The notes under the pieces are model-generated. The model did not search any database and had not been told where the DNA came from. It was given only the letters and a program-made list of their open reading frames with translations. Position numbers and translations under genes: made by a program. Shown here piece after piece: positions 8,015 to 17,293 of a stretch of 64,000 bases of DNA. Source of the DNA: Fidelibacterota bacterium (GTDB lineage: Bacteria > Pseudomonadota > Alphaproteobacteria > Rhodospirillales > Rhodospirillaceae). The stretch spans positions 1-64,000 of the forward strand of contig CANJMF010000015.1 in assembly GCA_947475895.1 (NCBI GenBank), written 5' to 3'. How positions within the stretch are numbered: position 1 is the stretch's first letter; each line of letters starts with the position of its first letter.

Positions 8015-9685
8015 GTGAAACGTAGATTATTGCTGTCGACGATTTTGGCAATCGGCGGCGCTTTAACCACCTTTGCTGACGCACGTGCCGAGGCCGGACA
8101 GGCTGCAGCGGCCTCTGATGGCGCAGCGGTCATGCGCCGTTTAACGCCCGAGCAATACGCCAACGTGATCGAAGAGGTGTTCGGCCCAGCCATAGAACTC
8201 GGTGGTCGTTTTGAGCCGGATCTCAGAGTCGATAGCCTCAACGAGGTCGGATCGGGTCGGGTCAGTATGTCCGCCACCGGTATGGCCCAATACTATTTAA
8301 TGGCACGTAGCATTGCCTCGCAGGCGCTCAGCGAAAAGTCCCGCAAAGTTATGTTGCCGTGCGCGCCGGCATCGGCACAGGAGCCTGACGACGCTTGTGC
8401 CGCACAATTTCTGAATCACGCAGGTGGGCTTCTGTTTCGGAGACCGCTTACTGAGAGCGAGCTGAGTATCTATGTGAAGACTGCCCATGAAGGTGCAGTC
8501 ACGACCAAAGATTTTTACACCGGCTTATCGTTGTCTCTGGCTTCTGTTCTTTCGTCGCCGCAATTTCTGTACCGGCAAACAACAGTTGCAAGTCGCCCGG
8601 ATCATAACGGGGCTTACACTTTAGATGCCTACGCGAAGGCCACGCGGCTTTCCTTCTTTCTATGGAACTCGATGCCCGATGCGGCGCTCATGGCGGCGGC
8701 GGAAAAGGGCGAACTCAATTCCGATAAAGGCGTCGCTAAGCAGATTTCGCGCATGCTCTCTAGCCCGCGCCTCTCCGAGGGCGTGCGTGCGTTCTTCGCC
8801 GATATGCTGCAGCTAGATGGCCTCAGCACGCTCGCGAAAGATTCTGTCCTGTATCCGAAATTCGATACGATTGTCGCACGCGATGCCCGCGAACAAATCC
8901 TACGGACAATTACCAACCACGTGGTGGATAATCGCGGCGACTACCGCGACATATTTACGGCCCGGACCACCTTTCTCACGCAACAGCTGGCGTCGGTTTA
9001 TCAGGTCCCGCTGGTCAACGACGTGCCGAATGGCGCGGCAGACACGTGGCAGCCCTACACGTTCGCGGCCGGTGATCCGCGCGTCGGAATTTTAACGCAA
9101 ATCGCTTTCGTTGCGCTCAACTCTCAGCCTGGTCGGAGTTCTCCGACTCTGCGGGGAAAAGCATTGCGTGAAGTCATTATGTGCCAAAAGGTTCCGGCGC
9201 CTCCCGCGGAAGTGAAATTCGATATCGTGCAGGATACTTCAAATCCCGAGTATAAGACGGCGCGCGCGCGGTTGACGGCGCACCGCGCCAATCCGGTGTG
9301 CGCAGGATGCCATAAGCTCATGGACCCCATGGGCCTCGGGTTGGAAAACTTCGACGGCAGTGGCGCGTTCCGCACCAAAGAGAATGAGACAGTCATTGAT
9401 ACGAGCGGCGAGCTCGACAATGTGAAATTTAATAATGCCGTCGAACTGGGAAAGGTCGTTCGCGAAAATCCTGCCACGGCGTCCTGCGTGGTCGACCGGA
9501 TGGTCGCTTATGGTCTTGGGCGCCCGGTGACGCGTACCGAGATGGCATGGGTGGACCTGGTTAAGCGCGCCTTTGCCAAGGATGGCTATAAAATACCCGA
9601 CTTGATGCAGACCATCGCGCGAAGCCCGGAGTTTTTCCGTTCAGAACGTCGTACGACCGAAACCCAAAAGGCTTCGGCGAACTGA
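8015..9685 (+). CDS. DUF1592/DUF1588/DUF1585 protein with one c-type haem site (gene B2)
   Basis: The product is a paralogue of the gene at 1919 with the same domain order: RLTPEQYANVIEEVFG, LLFRRPLTESELS, ATRLSFFLWNSMPDAALM, GRSSPTLRGKALREVIMC and GYKIPDLMQTI. The haem motif is CAGCH at about residues 429-433. It has an ordinary Sec signal peptide (LLLSTILAIGG, cleavage after ADARA) instead of the lipobox of copy 1. GTG 8015 is preferred because GGAGG at 8001-8005 abuts the in-frame ATG 8006 but is nine bases from 8015. It should be exported to the periplasm beside the DUF1552 partner. Confidence 0.85.
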   Translation: MKRRLLLSTILAIGGALTTFADARAEAGQAAAASDGAAVMRRLTPEQYANVIEEVFGPAIELGGRFEPDLRVDSLNEVGSGRVSMSATGMAQYYLMARSIASQALSEKSRKVMLPCAPASAQEPDDACAAQFLNHAGGLLFRRPLTESELSIYVKTAHEGAVTTKDFYTGLSLSLASVLSSPQFLYRQTTVASRPDHNGAYTLDAYAKATRLSFFLWNSMPDAALMAAAEKGELNSDKGVAKQISRMLSSPRLSEGVRAFFADMLQLDGLSTLAKDSVLYPKFDTIVARDAREQILRTITNHVVDNRGDYRDIFTARTTFLTQQLASVYQVPLVNDVPNGAADTWQPYTFAAGDPRVGILTQIAFVALNSQPGRSSPTLRGKALREVIMCQKVPAPPAEVKFDIVQDTSNPEYKTARARLTAHRANPVCAGCHKLMDPMGLGLENFDGSGAFRTKENETVIDTSGELDNVKFNNAVELGKVVRENPATASCVVDRMVAYGLGRPVTRTEMAWVDLVKRAFAKDGYKIPDLMQTIARSPEFFRSERRTTETQKASAN

Positions 9686-9712
9686 CGCCGACGACCGACA
9701 CTGGAGGCTGCA

Positions 9713-11035
9713 ATGAGCAAAATGATCCGTAGAACCGTCCTTCGAGGCCTCTTTAACGGGGCCGCGGTTACCGTGGGATTGCCGTTTTTGGATTGCTTTT
9801 TGAACAATAACGGGACGGCGCTCGCCGCAAATGGCAGTGCATTGCCGGTATGTTTTGGAAGCTGGCTGCAAGGGTTGGGCTTCAATCCCGGCATGTGGGT
9901 GCCGGAGAAGATCGGCGCAGGCTACAGGAATAATATCCAACTGAAATTGTTCGATCCGATCCGCGACAAAATCAATGTTTACAGCGGTATGAAATACTTC
10001 ATGGACGGCCGTCCGCACGAAACGCACACATCGACCTACCAGATCTGCACAACCGGCGCGGTGTTTGACAGCAGCCCGATCGGACCGAGCATCGATAGCA
10101 AAGTTGCGGATGTGATCGGAACGCGGACTCGTTTCCGCTCACTGGATGTCGCGCTCGATGGATCGCGCGCCAGCTGGAGCCGCCGCAGCGGCGCCTCCAT
10201 CAATCCATCGGAAGGAATGCCCGCCGCACTTTATAAGCGTGTCTTCGGCCCGGAATTTAAAGATCCAAACGCTGCCGAATTTACGCCGGATACGCTCGTC
10301 TTAGCTCAGCGCAGCGCGCTTTCTGCGGTTACTGAGCAGCGTCAGGACCTTTTGAAGCAGGTGGGGGCGAGTGACCGGGTGAGGTTGGATGAGTTCTTCA
10401 CATCGGTGCGCGAGATCGAGAACCAACTTGAAATCGAGTTGCAAAAACCAGCACCCACGATTGGCTGTAAGGTTCCGAAGGCCGAAGAAGAGACCACGGC
10501 GGACGCCGTTATCGAGAACATTGTCGCGAACAGTAAGATTATGTCTAAACTGATTTCGCATGCCATGGCATGCGGCCAAACGCGTGTGTTTAACGTCCTC
10601 TCAAACTCGAACAATTGGCGTCACGGCGGCAGTCCTTATAATTGGCACAGTTCAACGCACGAAGAATCCGTCGATGCAGCGCTTGGGTATCAGAAGGTTG
10701 TGTTCGGCTTTATTCAGGCCGCCAATCAGATTTTTGCCGACTTCATTACGAGCCTTGATCAAACGACGGAAGGCGCAGGCACCTTGCTCGACCGCACGCT
10801 GGTCTTGTGGCAAACGGATCACGGCGATGCACGCACCCATTCGATAGAAGAGATTCCGATCATGACCGCCGGCAGCGGCGGCGGACGTCTGAAAACCGGA
10901 ATACACGTTTCCGCTCCTGGCGAGCCGTGTACGCGCGTCGGTCTAACCGTTCAACAAGTCCTCGGCGTGCCGCTCAATTCATGGGGAAATCGATCCAACG
11001 AAACGACAAAGACATTCTCGGAAATTGTCGTTTAG
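9713..11035 (+). CDS. DUF1552 protein with Tat-like leader (gene C2)
   Basis: The 440-aa product starts MSKMIRRTVLRGLFNGAAVT, a twin-arginine-type leader, and is a paralogue of the gene at 3689. Shared signposts include VTVGLPFLDCFLN, GPSIDSKVADVIGTRTRFRS, RVRLDEFFTSVREIENQL and TAGSGGGRLKTGIHV. It follows gene B2 by 27 bases, with GGAGG before the ATG. Family function is not known. Conservation of the B-C pairing in both cassettes argues that the two exported proteins act together. Confidence 0.85.
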   Translation: MSKMIRRTVLRGLFNGAAVTVGLPFLDCFLNNNGTALAANGSALPVCFGSWLQGLGFNPGMWVPEKIGAGYRNNIQLKLFDPIRDKINVYSGMKYFMDGRPHETHTSTYQICTTGAVFDSSPIGPSIDSKVADVIGTRTRFRSLDVALDGSRASWSRRSGASINPSEGMPAALYKRVFGPEFKDPNAAEFTPDTLVLAQRSALSAVTEQRQDLLKQVGASDRVRLDEFFTSVREIENQLEIELQKPAPTIGCKVPKAEEETTADAVIENIVANSKIMSKLISHAMACGQTRVFNVLSNSNNWRHGGSPYNWHSSTHEESVDAALGYQKVVFGFIQAANQIFADFITSLDQTTEGAGTLLDRTLVLWQTDHGDARTHSIEEIPIMTAGSGGGRLKTGIHVSAPGEPCTRVGLTVQQVLGVPLNSWGNRSNETTKTFSEIVV

Positions 11036-11084
11036 ACCGACCCAGACGAAGTTTTGTGCCTTTAAGTGTATCGCGGAGATTAAA

Positions 11085-12455
11085 ATGAAGCATTACAAAG
11101 GCCTCGTGACGACTAGTACGGCAGTTGCCGTCGTCGTTCTGCTGACGACCGGCGCAACGCTGAAGCCGAACAGCCGGGAACTTGCACCTCTCGCGACGCC
11201 CGAAGGCATCACGAGTCAGCCGATAGGTACGGCAGCAGGGTATTCGCTAAGCAAGTACACGGCAAACAAACTGCCGCGGGAAAAGATCGTCTTCGCAGAC
11301 GCAGAAGGCATGACGCTCTATACCTACGATGCGGACGCTCCAAACAAACCCACATGTACCGGCGAATGCGCTAAGAGCTGGCGTCCGGCGCTGGCACCTC
11401 AAAATCCCAAACTCGCCGCCGGTTGGACGGTTATTGCGCGCGCGGATGGAACGCGCCAGTGGGCACTCCACAACAAACCGCTCTATACATTTGTTGAGGA
11501 TGAAGACATTGGTTCCGTGGGAGGTAGCAGCCCGAGACGCTTCGCCCGCGGACCGTTGATTCAGCCGCGTGGCATTCCGAGCAAGTCGATCCCCGCCGAT
11601 AAACCGTTGCCGGATGGCTGGCACGCCGCGATGATGTATCCGGCGCTGAGCGACAATATTCCAAGCGGCATTTCTATACGTGACGTCGAAGACGCCATGG
11701 CTCTGGCGTTTATCGACGACCGCACCGAAAGAACGCTTTATGCGTTCGAAGGGGACGCTAAAGCCGCCGAAAAAGCGTGTTCGAATCTTACATGCCGTAA
11801 TACGTGGACGCCTTTCAGTGCCCCCCGCCTCGCGATTGGCAGCGGCGATTTTGCGATCGCCTCGCGGGATGACGGAATCACGCAATGGACCTATAAAGGG
11901 CGCGCCCTTTTCATGAATGCCAAGGATGTTCAATTCAATGATGCGAACGGCATAGGAACGGATGAAAGGTTTCAGGTCGCGGCGCACGCAAGATATTTTG
12001 TGCCCGCGAACGTCCGTACACAGTCGACGCATCGACTTGGGAGGGTCTTGTCCACAGTTAACGGCCAAACGCTCTATCGTCGAAATAGCTATATAATGCA
12101 GACCGGCGGTGGACACAGTCTGCGGCGCGGCGACACGGTTCGGCCGGCGGTTGGTCGCGATCTGGGAATTGACCCGCACTGCACTCAAGAATGTGAAAAG
12201 TGGCGTCCATTTCTTGCACCAGTCGGAGCGGTCCCGTCTGGCGACTGGACGTTATATGAGCGTCCCGACGGCAGTCAGCAGTGGGCGAGCCGCGGTTACG
12301 CTCTGTGGACTTATGATGGCGATAAGTCGCCGGGGGACATCAACGGGACCGATACATACGATCTCGCAATATCTCACGATGACAAAACGGTCCTTGATAT
12401 TGGAACGCCTTACGACGGCGCTTGGGCGCTGTTTTGGGTTGCGGCATTCCCGTAA
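11085..12455 (+). CDS. Secreted PF03640-type repeat protein (gene D2)
   Basis: The 456-aa product is a paralogue of the gene at 5014. It has a hydrophobic N-terminus (TSTAVAVVVLLTTGATL) but no clear cleavage site. The first repeat shows the family pattern well: DAEGMTLYTYD, CTGECAKSW, then GTRQWALHNKPLYTF. Further repeats carry CSNLTCRNTW and CTQECEKW, so each has a paired-cysteine element. ATG 11085 is chosen for GGAG at 11075-11078; the upstream in-frame codon at 11025 would overlap the DUF1552 gene and spoil the leader. Function is unknown. Confidence 0.8.
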   Translation: MKHYKGLVTTSTAVAVVVLLTTGATLKPNSRELAPLATPEGITSQPIGTAAGYSLSKYTANKLPREKIVFADAEGMTLYTYDADAPNKPTCTGECAKSWRPALAPQNPKLAAGWTVIARADGTRQWALHNKPLYTFVEDEDIGSVGGSSPRRFARGPLIQPRGIPSKSIPADKPLPDGWHAAMMYPALSDNIPSGISIRDVEDAMALAFIDDRTERTLYAFEGDAKAAEKACSNLTCRNTWTPFSAPRLAIGSGDFAIASRDDGITQWTYKGRALFMNAKDVQFNDANGIGTDERFQVAAHARYFVPANVRTQSTHRLGRVLSTVNGQTLYRRNSYIMQTGGGHSLRRGDTVRPAVGRDLGIDPHCTQECEKWRPFLAPVGAVPSGDWTLYERPDGSQQWASRGYALWTYDGDKSPGDINGTDTYDLAISHDDKTVLDIGTPYDGAWALFWVAAFP

Positions 12456-12466
12456 GGGAAATTTTT
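12447..12466 (+). terminator. Short hairpin with T-run at the end of cassette 2
   Basis: TTCCC (12447-12451) pairs with GGGAA (12456-12460) and is followed by ATTTTT. The stop codon sits in the loop. The stem is only 5 bp, so it may be a weak terminator before the TonB receptor gene. Confidence 0.4.
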
Positions 12467-12544
12467 CGAGCATCAGGCGAGTGGTTTCTGAACGATAGCT
12501 GCGCTTTTTTTACTTACCGATTATTTTTTTAACCAGGGGGGAAT

Positions 12545-15418
12545 ATGATGAAGTTTTCTGAAGTAATGCTTTCGACGACCGCGATTTCGATCGCGCTTGC
12601 TGTTGGTGTGTCGGCGCCTGTCATGGCGCAGACGGCACCCAAGGCGGCCCAAACGGCCGAGCCGGCGCCTGTGGAAGAAATTGTCGTAACGGGATCGCGC
12701 ATCGTGCGCGAAGGTTACGAGTCTCCGACGCCTTTGGCCGTGGTCAGTGAAGAGCAGTTAAAGGGCAGTGCGGACAACAATCTTGTTGCTTATCTAGCCA
12801 CCCAGCCAGTGTTCACCGGAAACTCGACGACCAAGAACAACATAACAGCGGGAGCGTCGGGGAGCGTCGGCGTCAATACGCTCAATCTGCGCGGTCTCGG
12901 CAACAGAACCCTGGTTCTCCTGGATGGCCGGCGCCTCGAACCTGCGACGGCTGCCGGCGCCGTGGACATCAGTTCTTTGCCGCAACAGCTGATTTCTCGT
13001 GTTGACGTGATCACCGGCGGCGCATCGGCCGTTTATGGCTCGGACGCGGTCGCGGGGGTGGTGAATTTTGTTCTCGATAAGAATTTCACGGGCATCAAAG
13101 GTGAGTTGAGCGGCGGTTTGACAAATTACGGCGACGGCAAAAACTATAACATCGATCTGGCAGCCGGGACCGGGTTTGCCGATAACCGCGGCCATATCCT
13201 GCTCTCGGGCTCGATGTTCCATGCCGACCTCATTCCCGGGAACGCGCGTCCCTGGGCAAAGGAAGGCGGTCAGGTTTTGACCAATCCGGCCTATACGGCA
13301 ACCAACGGCCAGCCAGCCAATCTGTTCGTGAACCACGCTGCCTATGCGACGGGAACTCCTGGCGGCATCATTCTCAGCTCTACCGGCACATTGATTAATT
13401 CGGGTCCGTTAGCCCGCATCGCCTTTGGCGTGAATGGCGTGCCCTACTCGGTCGGATCATACGGCGACATCGTCGGCACCAACGGCATCGCGCAAGGGGG
13501 CGCCTGGCAGACCAACGATATGCGTACGGTTGAGCCTATTTCCACGGAAGAGGCGCGTGAGAACCTGTTTGGGAACGTGTCCTACGACATTACGGACAAC
13601 ATCTCGGCTTATGTGCAGTATTCGTGGTCACACGCCTCTGGGTTCACCCCCGTTGGTCCGGTTTTCAGGCAGGGCGGTTCGGCGGTTACGATTACGATCG
13701 ACAATCCTTTCATACCGGCATCGGTCAGGACCGCGATGACGGCTGCGGGCGCAACGTCGATCAGAGTGGGAACGTTTAACCAGGATCTGGGCATCGTTAA
13801 TCTCGAGTCCGACCGTTGGTCGCGGCGATACATCGCGGGTCTCCAGGGAAAATTCGATGCGTTTGGAAGCCCCTGGAATTGGAATGCCTCTTATCAGCGC
13901 GGCGAAGCCAAAATCACTCAATCGATCCCCACCAATATTTCGCTCGCAAATTATTTTGCGGCGATCGACGTGGTCGCCAATCCTGTGACCGGCGTACCCC
14001 AGTGCCGCAGCTTGGCGACGAACCCTGCTTGCGTCCCGTGGAATGTCATGGGAACCGACGTCAACGATCCCAATGGTGCGGCGTCACGGTTCATTCATCA
14101 TCGATCCCTGTCCTTTGAGAAAATCACACAGAATATATTTGCCGCGTCGGTGACCGGCGAGCCGTTTTCGTTGCCAGCGGGTCCGGTCTCGGTCGCGGCC
14201 GACGTCGAACATCGCAGCAACTCGATCAATATGAGCCGTGATGCATTGTCGGCGACCGCTGGGAATCTTTTTAATAACTCGCCTCTTATCGTCGGATCGA
14301 CGAAGGTCACGGAAGGCGCAATGGAGACGGTTATTCCGCTCTTCAAGGGATTGTCGTGGGTCGACAACTGGGATGTCACCGGAGCAGCCCGTTACACCAG
14401 CTATAACATTGCAGGCAATGTCTTTACTTGGAAAGTGGGTTCAACGTTTAGCCCGGTTCCCGACATCAAGCTGCGTGTCACACGCTCGCGCGATATCAAT
14501 GCGCCTAACGCGACGCAGAACTTCGACACCGGCACAGTCACGCGAAGCAATACGCCCGACCTGAAATACAACACCACTCCAATTGTCACGGTGACGAATA
14601 AAGGCAACCTAACCCTGAAGCCTGAAAACGCGGATAACTTCAGTGCCGGGATCGTCCTGCAACCCTCGTTTCTCGATGGCTTCTCAGTCTCCGCGGACTA
14701 TTGGACGATTAACATCCATGACGTCATCAACTCCCTTTCGGCGCAAAACGTCATTGCCTACTGTTATAATGGGACCAGGCCCGACCTTTGCGCCAACGTG
14801 ACACGCGATCCTACAACGGACCAAGTCACCGCAGTCAGCACCGGCCAATTCAACTTCGCTTTCCAGAAAACGCGCGGGCTGGATTTAGAGGCTTCCTATC
14901 GCACCTCCTTGGATAGCCTTGGCGTGCCAGGACAACTTGCCCTCCATGGCAATATGACGTTTTACTTTGAGCAGCGGGTGGACACCGGTCTCGTGGGGGT
15001 CGTGCCGATCGACTACGCCGGTGAAAATGGCTCAAACAACCTGCCGAACTGGCGTTTGAACACGACCATTTCCTACGATTTGGAGCCGGTTAAAGTAGCA
15101 CTGACAGCGCGTGCGTTCCCGTCGGGCAAAAAGTACGCCAACTACATCGGCTGCACTTCGGGATGTCCGACCAACACGGCCGCCAATCCGACCATCAACG
15201 ACAACACGCTGCCGGGAGCTTTTTATCTGGATATGTCTGTAAACTATGATGTCGAAGTCGGATCGGCTTCCGGCACAGTGTTCCTCAATGTAAAAAATCT
15301 AATGGATAGAGACCCACCGCTCACCAACGGAACTATATTCTTCGCGCCGCCGACAAACACGTACCTCTACGATACCTCTGGACGAGTCTTCCGTGCGGGG
15401 ATTCGCTTTAAGATGTAG
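12545..15418 (+). CDS. TonB-dependent outer-membrane receptor
   Basis: The 957-aa product has a signal peptide ending VMAQ, then a TonB-box-like EEIVVTGSRI near residue 45. The plug follows, with NLRGLGNRTLVLLDGRR and SAVYGSDAVAGVVNFVL, and then a long beta-barrel ending in RAGIRFKM with a terminal aromatic-rich strand. It would import a ligand across the outer membrane using TonB energy. The ligand cannot be read from sequence; its place after the two cassettes suggests it may supply or recover their substrate. GGGGGGAA precedes ATG 12545; ATG 12548 is an alternative. A strong terminator follows. Confidence 0.9.
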   Translation: MMKFSEVMLSTTAISIALAVGVSAPVMAQTAPKAAQTAEPAPVEEIVVTGSRIVREGYESPTPLAVVSEEQLKGSADNNLVAYLATQPVFTGNSTTKNNITAGASGSVGVNTLNLRGLGNRTLVLLDGRRLEPATAAGAVDISSLPQQLISRVDVITGGASAVYGSDAVAGVVNFVLDKNFTGIKGELSGGLTNYGDGKNYNIDLAAGTGFADNRGHILLSGSMFHADLIPGNARPWAKEGGQVLTNPAYTATNGQPANLFVNHAAYATGTPGGIILSSTGTLINSGPLARIAFGVNGVPYSVGSYGDIVGTNGIAQGGAWQTNDMRTVEPISTEEARENLFGNVSYDITDNISAYVQYSWSHASGFTPVGPVFRQGGSAVTITIDNPFIPASVRTAMTAAGATSIRVGTFNQDLGIVNLESDRWSRRYIAGLQGKFDAFGSPWNWNASYQRGEAKITQSIPTNISLANYFAAIDVVANPVTGVPQCRSLATNPACVPWNVMGTDVNDPNGAASRFIHHRSLSFEKITQNIFAASVTGEPFSLPAGPVSVAADVEHRSNSINMSRDALSATAGNLFNNSPLIVGSTKVTEGAMETVIPLFKGLSWVDNWDVTGAARYTSYNIAGNVFTWKVGSTFSPVPDIKLRVTRSRDINAPNATQNFDTGTVTRSNTPDLKYNTTPIVTVTNKGNLTLKPENADNFSAGIVLQPSFLDGFSVSADYWTINIHDVINSLSAQNVIAYCYNGTRPDLCANVTRDPTTDQVTAVSTGQFNFAFQKTRGLDLEASYRTSLDSLGVPGQLALHGNMTFYFEQRVDTGLVGVVPIDYAGENGSNNLPNWRLNTTISYDLEPVKVALTARAFPSGKKYANYIGCTSGCPTNTAANPTINDNTLPGAFYLDMSVNYDVEVGSASGTVFLNVKNLMDRDPPLTNGTIFFAPPTNTYLYDTSGRVFRAGIRFKM

Positions 15419-15445
15419 GCTTCGCTTATCAGCTTGTAGAGAAAA

Positions 15446-15481
15446 TGTGCCGACCGCAGTTTGCGGTCGGCACACAGTTTT
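15446..15481 (+). terminator. Rho-independent terminator of the TonB receptor gene
   Basis: TGTGCCGACCGCA (15446-15458) and TGCGGTCGGCACA (15462-15474) form a perfect 13-bp stem with a 3-base loop, followed by CAGTTTT. It lies 27 bases after the stop codon. Confidence 0.85.
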
Positions 15482-15483
15482 CA

Positions 15484-15888
15484 TTAGAAGAGATGCCGAT
15501 TTAGAACGATGAGAAGGGCTTCCAGTGTACGTAAACGACGCGCGGGGTTCGGACCTACGTAGACACTTCCCTGGCCCGAAGGCGGCGCGCTTACCGCACC
15601 CTCCGTATCCTTAGCCCAAAGCCACTTTAGAAAATGTGCAGGATCGTCGTCGAACGCACTCATGTTCGCAACGCGGACATTTAGAATGTGTTTTGGATTT
15701 TGCGTTGAATAAGCGAGGCCTGGGCCAACGACAGGTCCGCGCTCGACAAGCGACACATCGATTCCTTTCGCCAAGCCGCGCAAAAGGTGCGCTGCAAGTA
15801 CCGCCCCGGTAAAGCCGCCACCGACGATACCAACCCTTAATTTGCGGTCGGTCTGAATGTGTAACGCACTAGCGCTACCAAAATTCAT
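15484..15888 (-). pseudogene. FAD/NAD(P)-binding oxidoreductase, N-terminal fragment
   Basis: The first ~95 of 134 residues match the N-terminus of the PF13454/COG4529 FAD-NAD(P)-binding family. They contain the dinucleotide-binding glycines GIVGGGFTGAVLAAHLL, then VSLVERGPVVGPGLAYS, NPKHILNVRVANMSAF and FLKWLW. Family members are usually 450-600 residues, so most of the protein is missing, and the last ~35 residues look unrelated. The adjacent terminator at 15446 leaves no room for the rest. I infer a truncated relic. Confidence 0.7.
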
Positions 15889-16055
15889 GGAAAATCTTTG
15901 GGTACTTTAAATTCGAGATGTCACTTCGACAGTCTAGAACGCCGGTCCAACTTTGTTGGCCACAAAAATAAAAACATGCTCCTACTGTCCGAGTCTTAAT
16001 GCTGATTCCACAGCAACACCGATGGTGAATTAACAACACCGCATGCTGGTCAGCG

Positions 16056-16083
16056 GACAGACGGGCGCATTCTCGCGTCTGTC
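16056..16083. promoter_or_regulatory. Inverted repeat, candidate activator (UAS) site
   Basis: GACAGACG (16056-16063) and CGTCTGTC (16076-16083) are perfect 8-bp arms separated by 12 bases. The centre lies about 75 bases upstream of the predicted sigma-54 transcription start, within the range of enhancer sites for sigma-54 activators. Repeated CAACACC motifs at 16013 and 16034 lie just upstream. Binding by the adjacent regulator is inference. Confidence 0.5.
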
Positions 16084-16117
16084 TCAAAGGAAAAAATTGC
16101 AAATCACTGCGCCGGTG

Positions 16118-16135
16118 TTGGCACGGCGCGTGCTT
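16118..16135 (+). promoter_or_regulatory. Sigma-54 (-24/-12) promoter
   Basis: The sequence TTGGCACGGCGCGTGCTT fits the consensus TGGCACG-N4-TTGC with one mismatch. GG (16120-16121) and GC (16132-16133) are separated by exactly ten bases. It lies about 50 bases before the sigma-54 activator gene, suggesting autoregulation. Confidence 0.7.
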
Positions 16136-16186
16136 ATCCAGCCGTAAGGAACGAAAAATAATTACGCCAATCAGTTGGAAAAATCT

Positions 16187-17293
16187 GTGGTAACAGAATT
16201 TCATCCCGAAGTTGCGAGCGTCGCGTCACGCGAAAATATAGTCACGTTTGATAGCCTTCCGGCGCGGGCGCGAGCCATAAAGGCGACCGCGTTTGTCTTT
16301 AGCGACGCGCTTTCAAGCGCCCTTCACGAGCGCGTTCAAAAACTTTCGAAAAGCGATGCCACCGTGTTGATCGTCGGCGAGACGGGAACGGGAAAGGAAC
16401 TCATTGCCCGTGAAATTCATCGTCTGAGCGAGCGAAAGAATAAGTCATTTATTGGAATTAATTGCGCCGCACTTCCGGAGCATCTCGTGGAAAGCGAGCT
16501 TTTTGGCCATGAACGCGGGGCCTTCACAGGTGCGACAAGCCCTAAGGAAGGGTGGTTCGAGACCGCGAATGGCGGAACGCTCTTTCTGGATGAGGTCGGC
16601 GACCTGTCCCTAGGTACGCAGACAAAAATGCTGCGCGCGTTGCAGGAACGCGAAATCAATCGCGTGGGAGGGCGCGCTCCCATACCCGTCGACATAGGGT
16701 TCCTCGCGGCAACAAATGCGAATCTTGAAGAAGCGGTACGAGCAGGGCGGTTTCGTGAGGACCTATACTACCGGCTCAATGTCGCGCAACTCCGTCTCCC
16801 GCCCTTAAGAGAGCGGCCCGGAGACATTCTCCCGTTAGCGGAACACTTTTTGGAAAATTACCGCGTGCGATTGGGGATCGAGGCGGCGGTGCTGTCTGAA
16901 AGCGCTGAGGTCGCGCTCACGGCCTATGAGTGGCCCGGCAACATTCGAGAGCTAGAAAACGTCGCCCATCAGTCCCTGCTCGTGATGAGGGGCAATGTCA
17001 TTCAGCCGATCGACCTCAATCTCACGGGGTTTCGCCCAATCCGAGATGAGACGACGGCATCGAAAATACCCACTAGCGCATCCGAAGTTACGCCAGATCA
17101 CACTCCCGAGCTCGATCGCGTGATTACGCAGATTCTGTGCGCCGGCGGCCTCACCATATTTTCCAAAATCGAGGAAGCCATCGTGCGTAACGCGCTCTTG
17201 TACTCCGGGCACAATCAAGTCCAGGCAGCACACTTGCTCGGCATTAGCCGCAACGTTCTGCGTCACCGCCTCAAATTGTACGGACTGATCTGA
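16187..17293 (+). CDS. Sigma-54-dependent transcriptional activator without receiver domain
   Basis: The ~368-aa product has a short N-terminus (about 35 residues) directly followed by the AAA+ sigma-54 interaction domain. Visible motifs are Walker A GETGTGKE (residues 64-71), GAFTGA (111-116) that contacts sigma-54, Walker B GTLFLDEVGDLS, and FREDLYYRLNV with LPPLRERPGDI. A C-terminal Fis-type HTH ends in AAHLLGISRNVLRHRLKLYG. There is no receiver, GAF or PAS sensor domain, so activity may be controlled by a partner or by expression level. GTG 16187 is preferred weakly over TTG 16175. A sigma-54 promoter precedes it. Confidence 0.9.
   Translation: MVTEFHPEVASVASRENIVTFDSLPARARAIKATAFVFSDALSSALHERVQKLSKSDATVLIVGETGTGKELIAREIHRLSERKNKSFIGINCAALPEHLVESELFGHERGAFTGATSPKEGWFETANGGTLFLDEVGDLSLGTQTKMLRALQEREINRVGGRAPIPVDIGFLAATNANLEEAVRAGRFREDLYYRLNVAQLRLPPLRERPGDILPLAEHFLENYRVRLGIEAAVLSESAEVALTAYEWPGNIRELENVAHQSLLVMRGNVIQPIDLNLTGFRPIRDETTASKIPTSASEVTPDHTPELDRVITQILCAGGLTIFSKIEEAIVRNALLYSGHNQVQAAHLLGISRNVLRHRLKLYGLI

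Noticed and set aside
8301-8318. TGGCACG followed by TTGC, resembling a sigma-54 promoter
   Set aside because: GG and GC are 11 bases apart instead of 10, and the site is inside the DUF1592 coding region.
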